Positions 46,278 to 54,704 of a stretch of 64,000 nt of DNA are shown in pieces. Location of the stretch: NCBI GenBank assembly GCA_910587935.1, contig CAJUNP010000001.1:62001-126000 (forward strand), read 5' to 3'. Numbering within the stretch: the first letter of the stretch is position 1; each line of letters opens with the position of its first letter. A model generated the notes under the pieces. That model was not told the DNA's origin, searched no databases, and saw only the letters and a program-made list of their open reading frames with translations. Position numbers and translations under genes: made by a program. The DNA is from an uncultured Lachnospiraceae bacterium. Lineage in GTDB: Bacteria > Bacillota > Clostridia > Lachnospirales > Lachnospiraceae.

Positions 46278-47476
46278 CAAACGTAGATTATCTGATACTG
46301 GGGGCAGGGCCGGCAGGACTGACTGCCGCAAACTGTCTGCTGGATGCGGGTATTGATTCCTTTTTGGTGCTGGAGGCGGAAAGTGAAGCGGGAGGACTCT
46401 GCCGCAGCAAGCTTGTGGACGGCGCTCCGCTGGATATCGGAGGCGGACATATACTGGACGTCAGAAGGCCCAACGTTACGGAATATCTTTTCCGGTTTAT
46501 GCCCGTTGAAGAATGGAACCATTATAATCGGATTTCCACAATACGGACCGTGGACGGCGGCGAGATCGATTACCCATATGAAGCGAATATCTGGCAGATG
46601 CAGATACCGGAGCAGGTAGAACATATCCTTTCCATTGCTGATGCGGGATGCAATAAGGGCGAAGCCAGACCGGAACAGTTTGATGAATGGATTGTGTGGA
46701 AGCTGGGAAAGAAAATCGCAGAGGATTACATGTTTCCTTATAACAGAAAAATCTGGTCCATAGATTTAAAGGAACTGGGAACGTACTGGATGGAAAAACT
46801 GCCGGATGTTTCTTTGCGGGATACTCTTTACAGCTGCCTTGAAAAGAAAGCGCACGGAGCGCTCCCAGGACATGCAGAATTTTACTATCCGAAAAAATAC
46901 GGATTTGGAGAATTGTGGCTGCGGATGGCGGAGCGGATCAAAGAGCATATAGTTTATGAGGAAAAAGTTACCAGGCTGGACGCAGGCGACAGGACTGTTA
47001 ACGGCCGTTACCGGGGGGAACGGATTATCAGCACGGTTCCATGGGATTCCATACGGGAACTGACAGGCGCGCCTGCGGAAATACAAACGGATATTGCATC
47101 CCTTAAGCACAGTGCCGTCGTAATAGAATACCGGAATGAAGAAACCCGGACCGATGCACATTGGACTTATTACCCGGACGAGACGCTTTCCTATCACAGA
47201 ATTTTATGGAGAAGCAATTTCTGCGAGGGTTCCAGGGGGTATTGGACAGAGACGAATGCGGCGCGTTTTACAAAAAAAGAAGAGCGGTTCAGTTATCATA
47301 ATGAATATGCGTACCCTCTGAATACAACAGGCAAACCGGAAGCGGTAAAAAGGATTCTAAAATGGGCTATGGGGCACGGAATTACAGGTTTGGGACGTTT
47401 CGGGGAATGGGAGCATCTGAACACGGATGTGACAGTGGAACGTGCCATGAATTTGATACGGACTTTCAGGAAATAA
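46274..47476 (+). CDS. FAD/NAD(P)-binding protein, protoporphyrinogen-oxidase/UGM-like
   Basis: A 400-residue flavoprotein beginning VDYLILGAGPAGLTAANCLLDAG, with the dinucleotide-binding GAGPAG at residues 10-15, then EAESEAGGLCRS and DIGGGHIL. The C-terminal AMGHGITGLGRFGEWEHLNTDVTVERA closes the FAD site as in amine-oxidase/UDP-galactopyranose-mutase-like proteins. Such proteins in glycan loci may contract or oxidise sugars; the reaction here is unknown. ATG 46274 overlaps the previous stop by 4 bases; an in-frame ATG at 46265 lies too close to its AGGGA. Confidence 0.82.
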   Translation: MTNVDYLILGAGPAGLTAANCLLDAGIDSFLVLEAESEAGGLCRSKLVDGAPLDIGGGHILDVRRPNVTEYLFRFMPVEEWNHYNRISTIRTVDGGEIDYPYEANIWQMQIPEQVEHILSIADAGCNKGEARPEQFDEWIVWKLGKKIAEDYMFPYNRKIWSIDLKELGTYWMEKLPDVSLRDTLYSCLEKKAHGALPGHAEFYYPKKYGFGELWLRMAERIKEHIVYEEKVTRLDAGDRTVNGRYRGERIISTVPWDSIRELTGAPAEIQTDIASLKHSAVVIEYRNEETRTDAHWTYYPDETLSYHRILWRSNFCEGSRGYWTETNAARFTKKEERFSYHNEYAYPLNTTGKPEAVKRILKWAMGHGITGLGRFGEWEHLNTDVTVERAMNLIRTFRK

Positions 47477-47508
47477 TGAAAAGATAATTATAAAGAAAAA
47501 GGAGCAGT

Positions 47509-47751
47509 ATGATGAGCAGACAGGAAATACTGGATAAGGTAAACGAAATTTTTCAGGATGTGTTTGACGATGAGACTATAACGGTTGCCGAGGCTACTAC
47601 GGCAGAGGATATAGAGGATTGGGATTCCCTTACACACATTACGCTGATTTCCGAAATAGAAAGTGAATTCGGTTTCAAGTTCGCCATGAAGGATGTTCTC
47701 GGAATGAAAGATGTGGGAGAAATGCTGGACATTATCGAGAAAGAAGTTTAG
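47509..47751 (+). CDS. Acyl carrier protein
   Basis: An 80-residue acidic ACP with the phosphopantetheine attachment Ser40 in EDWDSLTHITL. It carries a thioester-bound acyl chain in the cytoplasm. AAAGGAGC lies about 5 bases before the first ATG; the second Met (47512) is also possible. It abuts a MaoC-like hotdog gene with no gap and precedes an MBOAT gene. It is therefore probably a dedicated carrier for polymer acylation, in the way DltC serves DltB, rather than the housekeeping fatty-acid ACP. No ligase (DltA-like) gene is beside it. Confidence 0.93.
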   Translation: MMSRQEILDKVNEIFQDVFDDETITVAEATTAEDIEDWDSLTHITLISEIESEFGFKFAMKDVLGMKDVGEMLDIIEKEV

Positions 47752-48177
47752 GTGGCCGGATTGAGGGAATACACGTATGAGCAGCTTGCCGTGGGAATGA
47801 CGGAGACTTTTTCCGTTACCGTTACCCCGGATATGCTGGAGCAGTTTAAGGAAATCAGCGGAGACGTAAATCCTCTTCACCGGGACGCAGCTTATGCCAG
47901 AAAGATGGGCTACAAAGACAAGGTGGTATACGGCATGCTGACCGCCTCCTTTATGTCTGCGGCGGCGGGAATGTATCTTCCGGGAAAAAGGAGCCTGATT
48001 CATAAGATTGAGGCGGAGTTTCCCAAACCGGTATATGTAGGAGACCTGCTGCAGGTGGAGGGAAAGATCACGGAAAAGGACGATGCTTTCCGTCTGATTT
48101 ACCTTAAAATTGTGATTAAAAACGATCGGAATGAAAAGGTATTAAGAGGTAAAATGCGCGTTCAGGTTTTGGATTAA
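47752..48177 (+). CDS. MaoC-like hotdog-fold dehydratase/hydratase
   Basis: A 141-residue MaoC-family protein: SGDVNPLHRDAAYARKMGYKDKVVYGMLTASF contains the catalytic Asp38 and His43 of the (R)-specific enoyl hydratase motif, and EFPKPVYVGDLLQVEGKI follows. It would interconvert (R)-3-hydroxyacyl and trans-2-enoyl thioesters, here probably on the adjacent ACP. The start is GTG 47752, directly after the ACP stop; a TTG at 47761 is an alternative. Next to ACP and MBOAT genes it suggests a hydroxyacyl or enoyl decoration on the polysaccharide (inference). Confidence 0.9.
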   Translation: MAGLREYTYEQLAVGMTETFSVTVTPDMLEQFKEISGDVNPLHRDAAYARKMGYKDKVVYGMLTASFMSAAAGMYLPGKRSLIHKIEAEFPKPVYVGDLLQVEGKITEKDDAFRLIYLKIVIKNDRNEKVLRGKMRVQVLD

Positions 48178-48198
48178 AGCAGTGCAGGGGATATTGAA

Positions 48199-49797
48199 AT
48201 GACATTGGTATCATTTTCTTTTGTAGGTTTCTTTTTCATAGTATTGGCGGTCTATTACCTGATGCCGGGCCGGTTTCAGTGGATCGTTCTGCTTCTGGCC
48301 AGTCTGGCGTTTTATTTTCTTTCCGCACAGCCGTTTACCTTTTTGTATGTGCTATTAAGCGTTGCGACAGTTTACTGGGCGGCGCGCCGTATAGACAGGC
48401 TGTCGGCCGAACGCCGGATGCAGCCGGAGGACAAACAATTGGCCGCAAAGCTTGGACGTCAGATAAAAACAGTCTATATTCTGGCGTTGATCATAATTAT
48501 CGGTATGCTTGCGGCTTTAAAATATTCTAATTTTGTATTGGGGAATGTATGTCTGATCGCAAAGCTGTTCGCGCCGCAGACAGAAATCATAACGGTTCAA
48601 TTTGCAGCATCTCTGGGGATCAGTTTTTATACGCTTCAAATGGCGGGATATCTGACGGACGTATACTGGGGAATGGTGGAAAGCGAGAAAAACATTGCCA
48701 GGCTGGCGCTGTTTAATCTTTATTTTCCGCAGATGATTTCCGGTCCCATTAATCGTTACAAAAGTCTTTCCGGAGAGCTTTCCGGCAAACATTCCTTTGA
48801 GTACGGAAAGGTGCGTTCCGGTATCTGGCGTATTGCAATCGGATTTTTTAAAAAGCTGGTGATTTCCGAGCAGCTGATCGGAGCGGTGGACGCCGTCTAT
48901 GCGGATACGCAGGCTTATGGGGGCATTTTTGTATGGATCGGTACGTTTCTTTACGTCATTCAGATTTATGCCGACTTTGCCGGATGCATGGATATTGTAC
49001 TGGGCGTGTCCGAATGTTTTGGAGTTGAGCTTGCGGAAAATTTCAAAGTTCCCTTTACTTCCAGGAGTATTCAGGAGTTCTGGCAGAGGTGGCATATTAC
49101 GCTGGGAGCCTGGTTGAAGGACTATATTATGTATCCGCTTCTGCGCAGCGCCGCGTGGGGCAGGTTAACTAAGAAAATAAAAAAAAGTCTGGGTAAAAAG
49201 GCGGCCAGACAGCTGCCGACTTTTCTGGCAATGTTGGTTTTGTGGCTTGCCATGGGATTATGGCACGGCGGCGGATGGAATTTTATCGGAGAAGGAATCT
49301 GGTTCTGGCTGGTAATCGTACTGGGACAGGTGTTAAAGCCGCGGGGAGACAATCTTCTTAAAAAGTTAAGAGTCCGGGAAGAAAGCCGCTTGTGGTATTG
49401 TTTCCAATGTGCCAGAACTACGTTGATTTATGCCGTGGGCGCGCTGTTTTTTAAGGCGGGCAGCTTAACGGGCGCTCTGCGTATGCTTGGCAGCGCCTTA
49501 AATCCGATTCGGGTTCTGGAAAGCGCCTGCCGAATCCTGCCGGTAATAAATGCTCTTGACGAGTCTATGGGAACCGTAAAACTGGGCTGGGCAGCGCTGG
49601 GGGTTTTATTTGGTTTTCTGATTATGATCATATTTGGCAGAATGGAAAAAAGAAACAGACCGGTCCGGGAGTGGCTGGCAGAAAAACCTGTTGTGCTGCG
49701 GGGAGTTTTGACGGTACTGTTTATATTCGGCATCATAATTTTCGGCGCCTACGGACCGGGGTACAGTTCCTCGGAATTCATATATGGCGGATTTTAG
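48199..49797 (+). CDS. MBOAT-family O-acyltransferase (DltB/AlgI-like), second copy
   Basis: A 532-residue membrane acyltransferase with about twelve helices: MISGPINRYKSL, IYADFAGCMDIVLG, EFWQRWHITLGAWLKDY and the invariant His in LAMGLWHGGGWNF. It differs from the 24150 copy in length and in the extended C-terminal helices, so it is not a recent duplicate. It lies between the ACP/MaoC genes and an SGNH-like gene, giving the same gene content as a dlt operon minus the ligase. It would pass an acyl group from the ACP across the membrane. Confidence 0.94.
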   Translation: MTLVSFSFVGFFFIVLAVYYLMPGRFQWIVLLLASLAFYFLSAQPFTFLYVLLSVATVYWAARRIDRLSAERRMQPEDKQLAAKLGRQIKTVYILALIIIIGMLAALKYSNFVLGNVCLIAKLFAPQTEIITVQFAASLGISFYTLQMAGYLTDVYWGMVESEKNIARLALFNLYFPQMISGPINRYKSLSGELSGKHSFEYGKVRSGIWRIAIGFFKKLVISEQLIGAVDAVYADTQAYGGIFVWIGTFLYVIQIYADFAGCMDIVLGVSECFGVELAENFKVPFTSRSIQEFWQRWHITLGAWLKDYIMYPLLRSAAWGRLTKKIKKSLGKKAARQLPTFLAMLVLWLAMGLWHGGGWNFIGEGIWFWLVIVLGQVLKPRGDNLLKKLRVREESRLWYCFQCARTTLIYAVGALFFKAGSLTGALRMLGSALNPIRVLESACRILPVINALDESMGTVKLGWAALGVLFGFLIMIIFGRMEKRNRPVREWLAEKPVVLRGVLTVLFIFGIIIFGAYGPGYSSSEFIYGGF

Positions 49798-49815
49798 CGG
49801 AATGGATGGCAAAGA

Positions 49816-50880
49816 ATGGAAAAAAAATATAATAGACGGGTCAATATAGTGTGGATTGCCGTGTTTGTGCTCTGCTTTTCGGTGTTGTTTGTACTGCTTT
49901 CCTATTTATACCGTCCCGTGACCACAAGCAGGGAAAATATCTGCGGATTTTATGCTGAAAAGAAAAATACCCTGGACATGGTGTATATCGGCGGAAGCGC
50001 GTGCTATGTCTATTGGGAACCTCTGGCGGCTTACGACAAATATGGCTTTACTTCCTACAATTTCGCTACGGATGCCATGCCGCCGCAGGTAATCAGGTAT
50101 TGTATGGAGGAAATACTAAAGACACAGTCGCCGGAAGTTTTTCTGGTGGATTTGCGGCCTTTCCAATATGGAGATCTTTACGATGAAGTAACTTCCAGCG
50201 TCAATTATAAGAGAGAAGCCCCGATCAGGAATGTTACGGATAATATGAATTATTCCGTGAACCGTGCCGCAATGATTGAAAATTGCGTGGAAGGAGAGAC
50301 GGCGGCTTATCATTTTGACATTGCAAAATACCACAGCCTGCTGATATCTTTGATTACACCGCGTAACTGGGGGTATATTACGAACCGTCATCCGATGCGG
50401 TCAAAGGGATTTCATGCCTGCGAGTCCGTTGAAGAGCTGTATATGGAAGATGTATCGCATATAAAGGAAAAACAGCGTCTTTCCGAAGAAATGGACGATC
50501 TGTTGACAGAGCTTCTGGAATATTGCAAAAATAAGGAACAGAAAGTTCTTTTTATTGTACATGCCTATCAGATATCCGAAGAGGATCAGAAGAAGTACAA
50601 TTATATGGAAGAAAGAATTGCCGAATATGGAATGGACTATCTGAATACCAATGATTATGCGGAGGAAATCGGATTGGAACCTTCCGCGGATTTTTACAAC
50701 AGAGATCATGTGAATCTTCTGGGAGCTGATAAATACACAAAATTTTTAGGCGAATATCTTGTCCGCAATTATACGTTGCCGGATAAAAGAAATGATTCCG
50801 CGTACAGACGGTGGTCACAGGAGTACAAAGAGTGGAACGGCCGGATGGAGGAAATACGTGAAACGTTGCGGTTGGATTGA
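49816..50880 (+). CDS. SGNH-like membrane-anchored protein, DltD/AlgJ-like partner
   Basis: A 354-residue protein with one N-terminal anchor (residues about 11-31) and an extracytoplasmic domain. MVYIGGSACYVY holds a candidate nucleophilic Ser61, and DFYNRDHVNLLGADKYTKFL near the C-terminus gives the Asp-x-x-His-like pair of SGNH/DltD proteins. It likely receives the acyl group from the MBOAT at 48199 and transfers it to the polymer, or controls the MBOAT. It overlaps the next gene by 23 bases. Confidence 0.78.
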   Translation: MEKKYNRRVNIVWIAVFVLCFSVLFVLLSYLYRPVTTSRENICGFYAEKKNTLDMVYIGGSACYVYWEPLAAYDKYGFTSYNFATDAMPPQVIRYCMEEILKTQSPEVFLVDLRPFQYGDLYDEVTSSVNYKREAPIRNVTDNMNYSVNRAAMIENCVEGETAAYHFDIAKYHSLLISLITPRNWGYITNRHPMRSKGFHACESVEELYMEDVSHIKEKQRLSEEMDDLLTELLEYCKNKEQKVLFIVHAYQISEEDQKKYNYMEERIAEYGMDYLNTNDYAEEIGLEPSADFYNRDHVNLLGADKYTKFLGEYLVRNYTLPDKRNDSAYRRWSQEYKEWNGRMEEIRETLRLD

Positions 50881-51916
50881 TGCGGTTAAAGGAATAGCGA
50901 TTCTCGGTGTGGTTCTGGTTCATTCCATGGGCGGAATGGAACTGCCGTTTGTTTTGGAAAAAATATGCCTTACAGGTGATAAAGGCGTACAGATCTTTTT
51001 TATTATAGCCGCCTGTCTGGCATACCGATCTTTTGGCGAAACTGTAAAAAAGCGCCATAGCGCTTTTTATTGGCTGAAGAACCGGGCGGTAAGAATCGCT
51101 CCGGTATATTATCTTGCTTTGTTAACCGGGATGTTCTTTCTTGGCGGTCCCACCCGCTGGAACGGAGTGGTTCAGAAAATTACGGTGGGAAATGTGGCTG
51201 CACACATGCTGTTTCTGCACGGACTGTCGCCGTATTACATCAACAGCATTCTCGGTGTGGAGTGGTATTTGGCGGATTATGCCATACTGCTGCTTCTGAT
51301 CCCCGTTTTATATAAGATAATCAATAATTTGAGCAAGTCGGTGGCGTTTCTGGTGTTTAGTTCCATCGGAAGCTATTTTTTTATTTTGGCAGCCGGTAAT
51401 CTGCATATCATTCCGGATAAACAGGTATGGGATATTTATATAGGTTCATTCGGATTTTTGGCGCAATTACCCGTAATGGCTATGGGAATTGTTTTATATT
51501 TTCTGGTAAATGATATAAAAATACAGGAAAGATGCAGGAATAAAAAATTATTGTCCTATGCCTTGCTGGCGGGATCGGTGTACGGTATTCTGATTCTTGC
51601 GGCGGGAGTAAGCTTTAAAGGCTTAACCATACAGGTGGTTTATGGCGGCGTTCTCCTTTTCTTTATTCTGAGCCAGGCCGTTTATGCGTGTCCGCTGATT
51701 GATAATTGCATTTGGAGAACGCTTGGAAAACATTCTTATATGATTTATCTGTTCCATTATTTCTTTATTATGGGATTTGATTATTTTTTCGGAAGATACG
51801 CAGGGACTTCGGTAAAGGCGTGGGCGCTCAGATTCGGATTTGTGTGGGTGATGTCGGGGATACTGATAATACTTTCGGAAGCATTTAAGAGAATTATAAT
51901 AAAACTGCGCGGATGA
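50858..51916 (+). CDS. Acyltransferase family 3 (OafA-like) membrane protein
   Basis: A 352-residue integral membrane acyltransferase with about ten helices. The N-terminus RCGWIDAVKGIAILGVVLVHSMGG contains the conserved His of the family, and WLKNRAVRIAPVYYLAL holds the R-x(2)-R-like motif. It usually O-acetylates a surface sugar. Start is GTG 50858 with GGAGG six bases upstream, overlapping the SGNH-like gene. It is the third acyl-transfer system in the locus. Confidence 0.9.
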   Translation: MKRCGWIDAVKGIAILGVVLVHSMGGMELPFVLEKICLTGDKGVQIFFIIAACLAYRSFGETVKKRHSAFYWLKNRAVRIAPVYYLALLTGMFFLGGPTRWNGVVQKITVGNVAAHMLFLHGLSPYYINSILGVEWYLADYAILLLLIPVLYKIINNLSKSVAFLVFSSIGSYFFILAAGNLHIIPDKQVWDIYIGSFGFLAQLPVMAMGIVLYFLVNDIKIQERCRNKKLLSYALLAGSVYGILILAAGVSFKGLTIQVVYGGVLLFFILSQAVYACPLIDNCIWRTLGKHSYMIYLFHYFFIMGFDYFFGRYAGTSVKAWALRFGFVWVMSGILIILSEAFKRIIIKLRG

Positions 51917-51934
51917 TATGGACGGAGGAGTTTC

Positions 51935-52804
51935 ATGGAAAAGAAACAGGCGGTTACGCTGGATAACGGGAATCAGATGCCGGCGCTGGCTTACGGGACC
52001 TGGAAAATAGAAAACGGGCCTGCAACGACGGAGGCCGTATTGCAGGCTGTTGAGGCGGGATACCGGCATATTGACACGGCTGCGGCCTATGGGAATGATT
52101 TCGCGTCGGGAAAAGCGGTTAAGAAATGCGGACTTCTGCGGGATGAGTTGTTTATTACCAATAAGCTCTGGATGGCGTACGGAGGGTATGACGAGACGAT
52201 TACCGCCTGTAAACGCACTCTGAAATTGATGAAGCTGGAATATCTGGACGCATATCTGGTTCATTGGCCTGCGTCACCGGCGCGATATACGGACTGGGAA
52301 GAAAAAAATCTGGAAACCTGGAGGGGAATGGAACAGCTTTTGCGGGAAGGGCTGGTTAAAAACATCGGAGTAAGCAATTTTCTGCCGGTACATCTTCGCA
52401 GTATTCTTGAAAATGCATCGGTCCGCCCGGTTTTGAATCAGTTTGAAATGCATCCCGGCAAAAAGCAGAAGGAATTGACGGCTTTTTGCATACAAAACCG
52501 CATCTGTCCTATGGCATGGAGTCCGACGGGACACGGAGCCCTGCTTCAAAACGAAGTGATTCAAAAGATTGCGGAAGAGACCGGGAAGTCACCGGCACAG
52601 GTTTGCCTTAAATATGTTCTGGAAAAGGGATTGTCTCTTGTGTGCAGATCCGTCCGCCCGGAGCGTATGAGAGAAAATCTGGAACTTTTTGACTTTTCTT
52701 TGAATCCGGAGCAGATGAGAGCGATCGACGAATTGGAGGGAATCGGGGATTCCGGTCTGCATCCGGATGATCCGGAACTGGAGACAAAACTGACGCACTT
52801 GTAG
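51935..52804 (+). CDS. Aldo/keto reductase
   Basis: A 289-residue NADPH-dependent (beta/alpha)8-barrel reductase with the complete catalytic tetrad Asp47, Tyr52, Lys77 and His110 (RHIDTAAAYGND, TNKLWM, YLVHWP). NIGVSNF and the C-terminal RSVRPERMRENLELFDF bind the cofactor. It could reduce a keto sugar or make a polyol. It precedes the split transketolase and may work with it on a C2/C3-type sugar fragment, but no substrate is shown by the sequence. Confidence 0.92.
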   Translation: MEKKQAVTLDNGNQMPALAYGTWKIENGPATTEAVLQAVEAGYRHIDTAAAYGNDFASGKAVKKCGLLRDELFITNKLWMAYGGYDETITACKRTLKLMKLEYLDAYLVHWPASPARYTDWEEKNLETWRGMEQLLREGLVKNIGVSNFLPVHLRSILENASVRPVLNQFEMHPGKKQKELTAFCIQNRICPMAWSPTGHGALLQNEVIQKIAEETGKSPAQVCLKYVLEKGLSLVCRSVRPERMRENLELFDFSLNPEQMRAIDELEGIGDSGLHPDDPELETKLTHL

Positions 52805-52849
52805 AAACCAGTCATTTTTGAATAAAAAAGGCAGAAAGCAGAGGGAGCT

Positions 52850-53701
52850 ATGAAACAGAATCAACATGAACACAATCTGGCGCAAGTCCGCAAAGAGATT
52901 TTTCTGACGGCCTATTCCTGCGGAACCGCGCATCTGGCATCGGCATATTCTCTGGTAGAAATACTGTATGCTTTATACGAAGAAGGAGTACTGCGTATCA
53001 ACGCGCAGGAGCCGGAATGGAAAGAAAGAGACCGTTTGATTTTAAGCAAGGGACACGGAAGTCTGGCGCTTTATGTTATGCTGCAGCGAAAAGGTTTTTT
53101 TTCAAAAGAAGTTTTACGTGAATTTTCAAAACCCGGCTCCATTTTGGGAGGAGAACCCAAATTCGGGGATATACCCGGAGTGGAAGCAACCACCGGTTCG
53201 CTGGGACATGGTTTGTCCCTGGGAGTCGGTATGGCAATGGCACTGAAAATGGACCGGTCCACGGCCGGAACTTATGTGATTGTGGGAGACGGGGAGTGTG
53301 AGGAAGGTACGATCTGGGAAGCGGTTATGTCGGCGGCGCGTTATCATCTGAACAGGCTTACCGTTATTCTGGACTGTAACGGCCTGCAGAAGATGGGGCC
53401 GGTAGAGCATACCATGGAAATTAAAGAGTGGAGAAGCCGCTTTGAAGCTTTTGGATGGCTGGTGGAAGAAATCTTTGACGGCCATGACGTAGAAGAAATA
53501 CTGGCATGTCTTAAGAAGGAAAATCATACCGACCGGCCGAGAATGATTATAGCCCATACGGTAAAAGGCAAGGGCGTATCTTTGATGGAGCATAATCATA
53601 ACTGGCATTTTAAAATGCCCAACAAACGGGAACTGAAAGCGTTTATGGAGGAATTGAAAATCACGCAGGAGGAATTGGACGAATGCAGAAAGCATATTTA
53701 A
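52850..53701 (+). CDS. Transketolase, N-terminal (TPP-binding) subunit
   Basis: A 283-residue half-transketolase carrying the thiamine-diphosphate site: GDGECEEGTIWEA with GDGE at 146-149 and Asn177 in DCNGLQ, plus SKGHGSLALY and TTGSLGHGLSLGVGMA. It needs the C-terminal subunit encoded next. The genes overlap by 19 bases, so subunits are made together. Split transketolases are common in Clostridia; one at the end of a glycan locus suggests a role in making a special sugar, as distinct from the pentose phosphate pathway (inference). Confidence 0.93.
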   Translation: MKQNQHEHNLAQVRKEIFLTAYSCGTAHLASAYSLVEILYALYEEGVLRINAQEPEWKERDRLILSKGHGSLALYVMLQRKGFFSKEVLREFSKPGSILGGEPKFGDIPGVEATTGSLGHGLSLGVGMAMALKMDRSTAGTYVIVGDGECEEGTIWEAVMSAARYHLNRLTVILDCNGLQKMGPVEHTMEIKEWRSRFEAFGWLVEEIFDGHDVEEILACLKKENHTDRPRMIIAHTVKGKGVSLMEHNHNWHFKMPNKRELKAFMEELKITQEELDECRKHI

Positions 53702-54615
53702 TGGCTCTTTATGATTTGGCGGCCAGGGATAAAAGAGTATTATCTCTGCTGGCGGACAGCGGAACGGGATATGATGAATTGTTTATGCGGGAATTTCCTG
53801 ATCAGATGATCGATTTCGGAATTGCGGAGGAACACATGGTAGGTGCGGCGGCAGGGATGGCGTGCTGCGGAAAAATTCCGTTTGTATATACGGCAGGCGC
53901 ATTTTTGGCGTATCGCTCTTATGAATTTGTACGAAATGATATTTGTCTGCAGAATTTGAACGTGAAGATTACGGGTATGGGAAGCGGACTGGCATGGAGT
54001 ACGCTCGGCCCTACGCATCACACCACGGAGGATATCAGCGTACTCCGTGCGCTCCCGAATCTGACTGTTTTTTCACCCGCATGTCCCAGAGAGGTGGAGA
54101 AGGCGGTAAAGGCTGCTTATGAAACGGAAGGTCCGGTCTATATCCGCATCGGTATGAACGCGGAGCCGGATATATACGGGGAGGACTATGATTTTGCAGC
54201 GGGCAGAAATGTGCAGCTCAGAAGAGGTGAGAAGCTGGCGTTATTTTCCACGGGAAGTATTACGTCGGAAGCGCTGAAAGCGGTAGAACTGTTACGGGAG
54301 CAGGGAATTCAGGCTTCTCTGTATCATGTGCATACGATTAAGCCCTTTGATGAAGAAAGCGTTGTGGAAGCGGCTAAAACACACAACCTTCTGGTTACGG
54401 TGGAGGAACACAATATTTACGGCGGGTTGGGAAGCATTGTTTCTGAAGTTGTGGCGGAGAAGGAACTTGGCGTGAGAGTGAAGCGGATCGGACTGCCGGA
54501 TCGTTTTGCAAAGGGATACGGAACGATTGCGGAAGTAAGGCGGCAGAACGGACTGGATGCGGAGAGTATCCGGCAAAACGCTTCTGATTTTTACACATCG
54601 ATTAACAACGGTTGA
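53683..54615 (+). CDS. Transketolase, C-terminal subunit
   Basis: A 310-residue partner of the preceding protein with the pyrimidine-binding domain (FGIAEEHMVGAAAGMA, whose Glu activates TPP), the loop GLAWSTLGPTHHTTEDI and the regulatory C-terminal domain (TVEEHNIYGGLGSIVSEV, DRFAKGYGT). GGAGGAA lies nine bases before the ATG. The end of the gene carries the -35 box of a promoter for the next, secreted-protein gene, so this is probably the last gene of the glycan locus. Confidence 0.93.
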   Translation: MQKAYLMALYDLAARDKRVLSLLADSGTGYDELFMREFPDQMIDFGIAEEHMVGAAAGMACCGKIPFVYTAGAFLAYRSYEFVRNDICLQNLNVKITGMGSGLAWSTLGPTHHTTEDISVLRALPNLTVFSPACPREVEKAVKAAYETEGPVYIRIGMNAEPDIYGEDYDFAAGRNVQLRRGEKLALFSTGSITSEALKAVELLREQGIQASLYHVHTIKPFDEESVVEAAKTHNLLVTVEEHNIYGGLGSIVSEVVAEKELGVRVKRIGLPDRFAKGYGTIAEVRRQNGLDAESIRQNASDFYTSINNG

Positions 54616-54630
54616 AAAATGTGATATAAT
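54602..54630 (+). promoter_or_regulatory. Predicted SigA promoter for the 54705 gene
   Basis: TTAACA at 54602-54607 (inside the end of the transketolase gene), a 17-base spacer and a perfect TATAAT at 54625-54630. The predicted start near 54637 gives a leader of about 68 bases ending in AAGGAGG before the ATG. No terminator precedes it, so read-through from the glycan locus is also possible. Confidence 0.65.
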
Positions 54631-54704
54631 TTATAAATAAAAGATAAAAAGGTAGTTAAAAAGGAACATACCACCTAATTGTCACAAGAAGGAGGCATAA
54701 ATCA

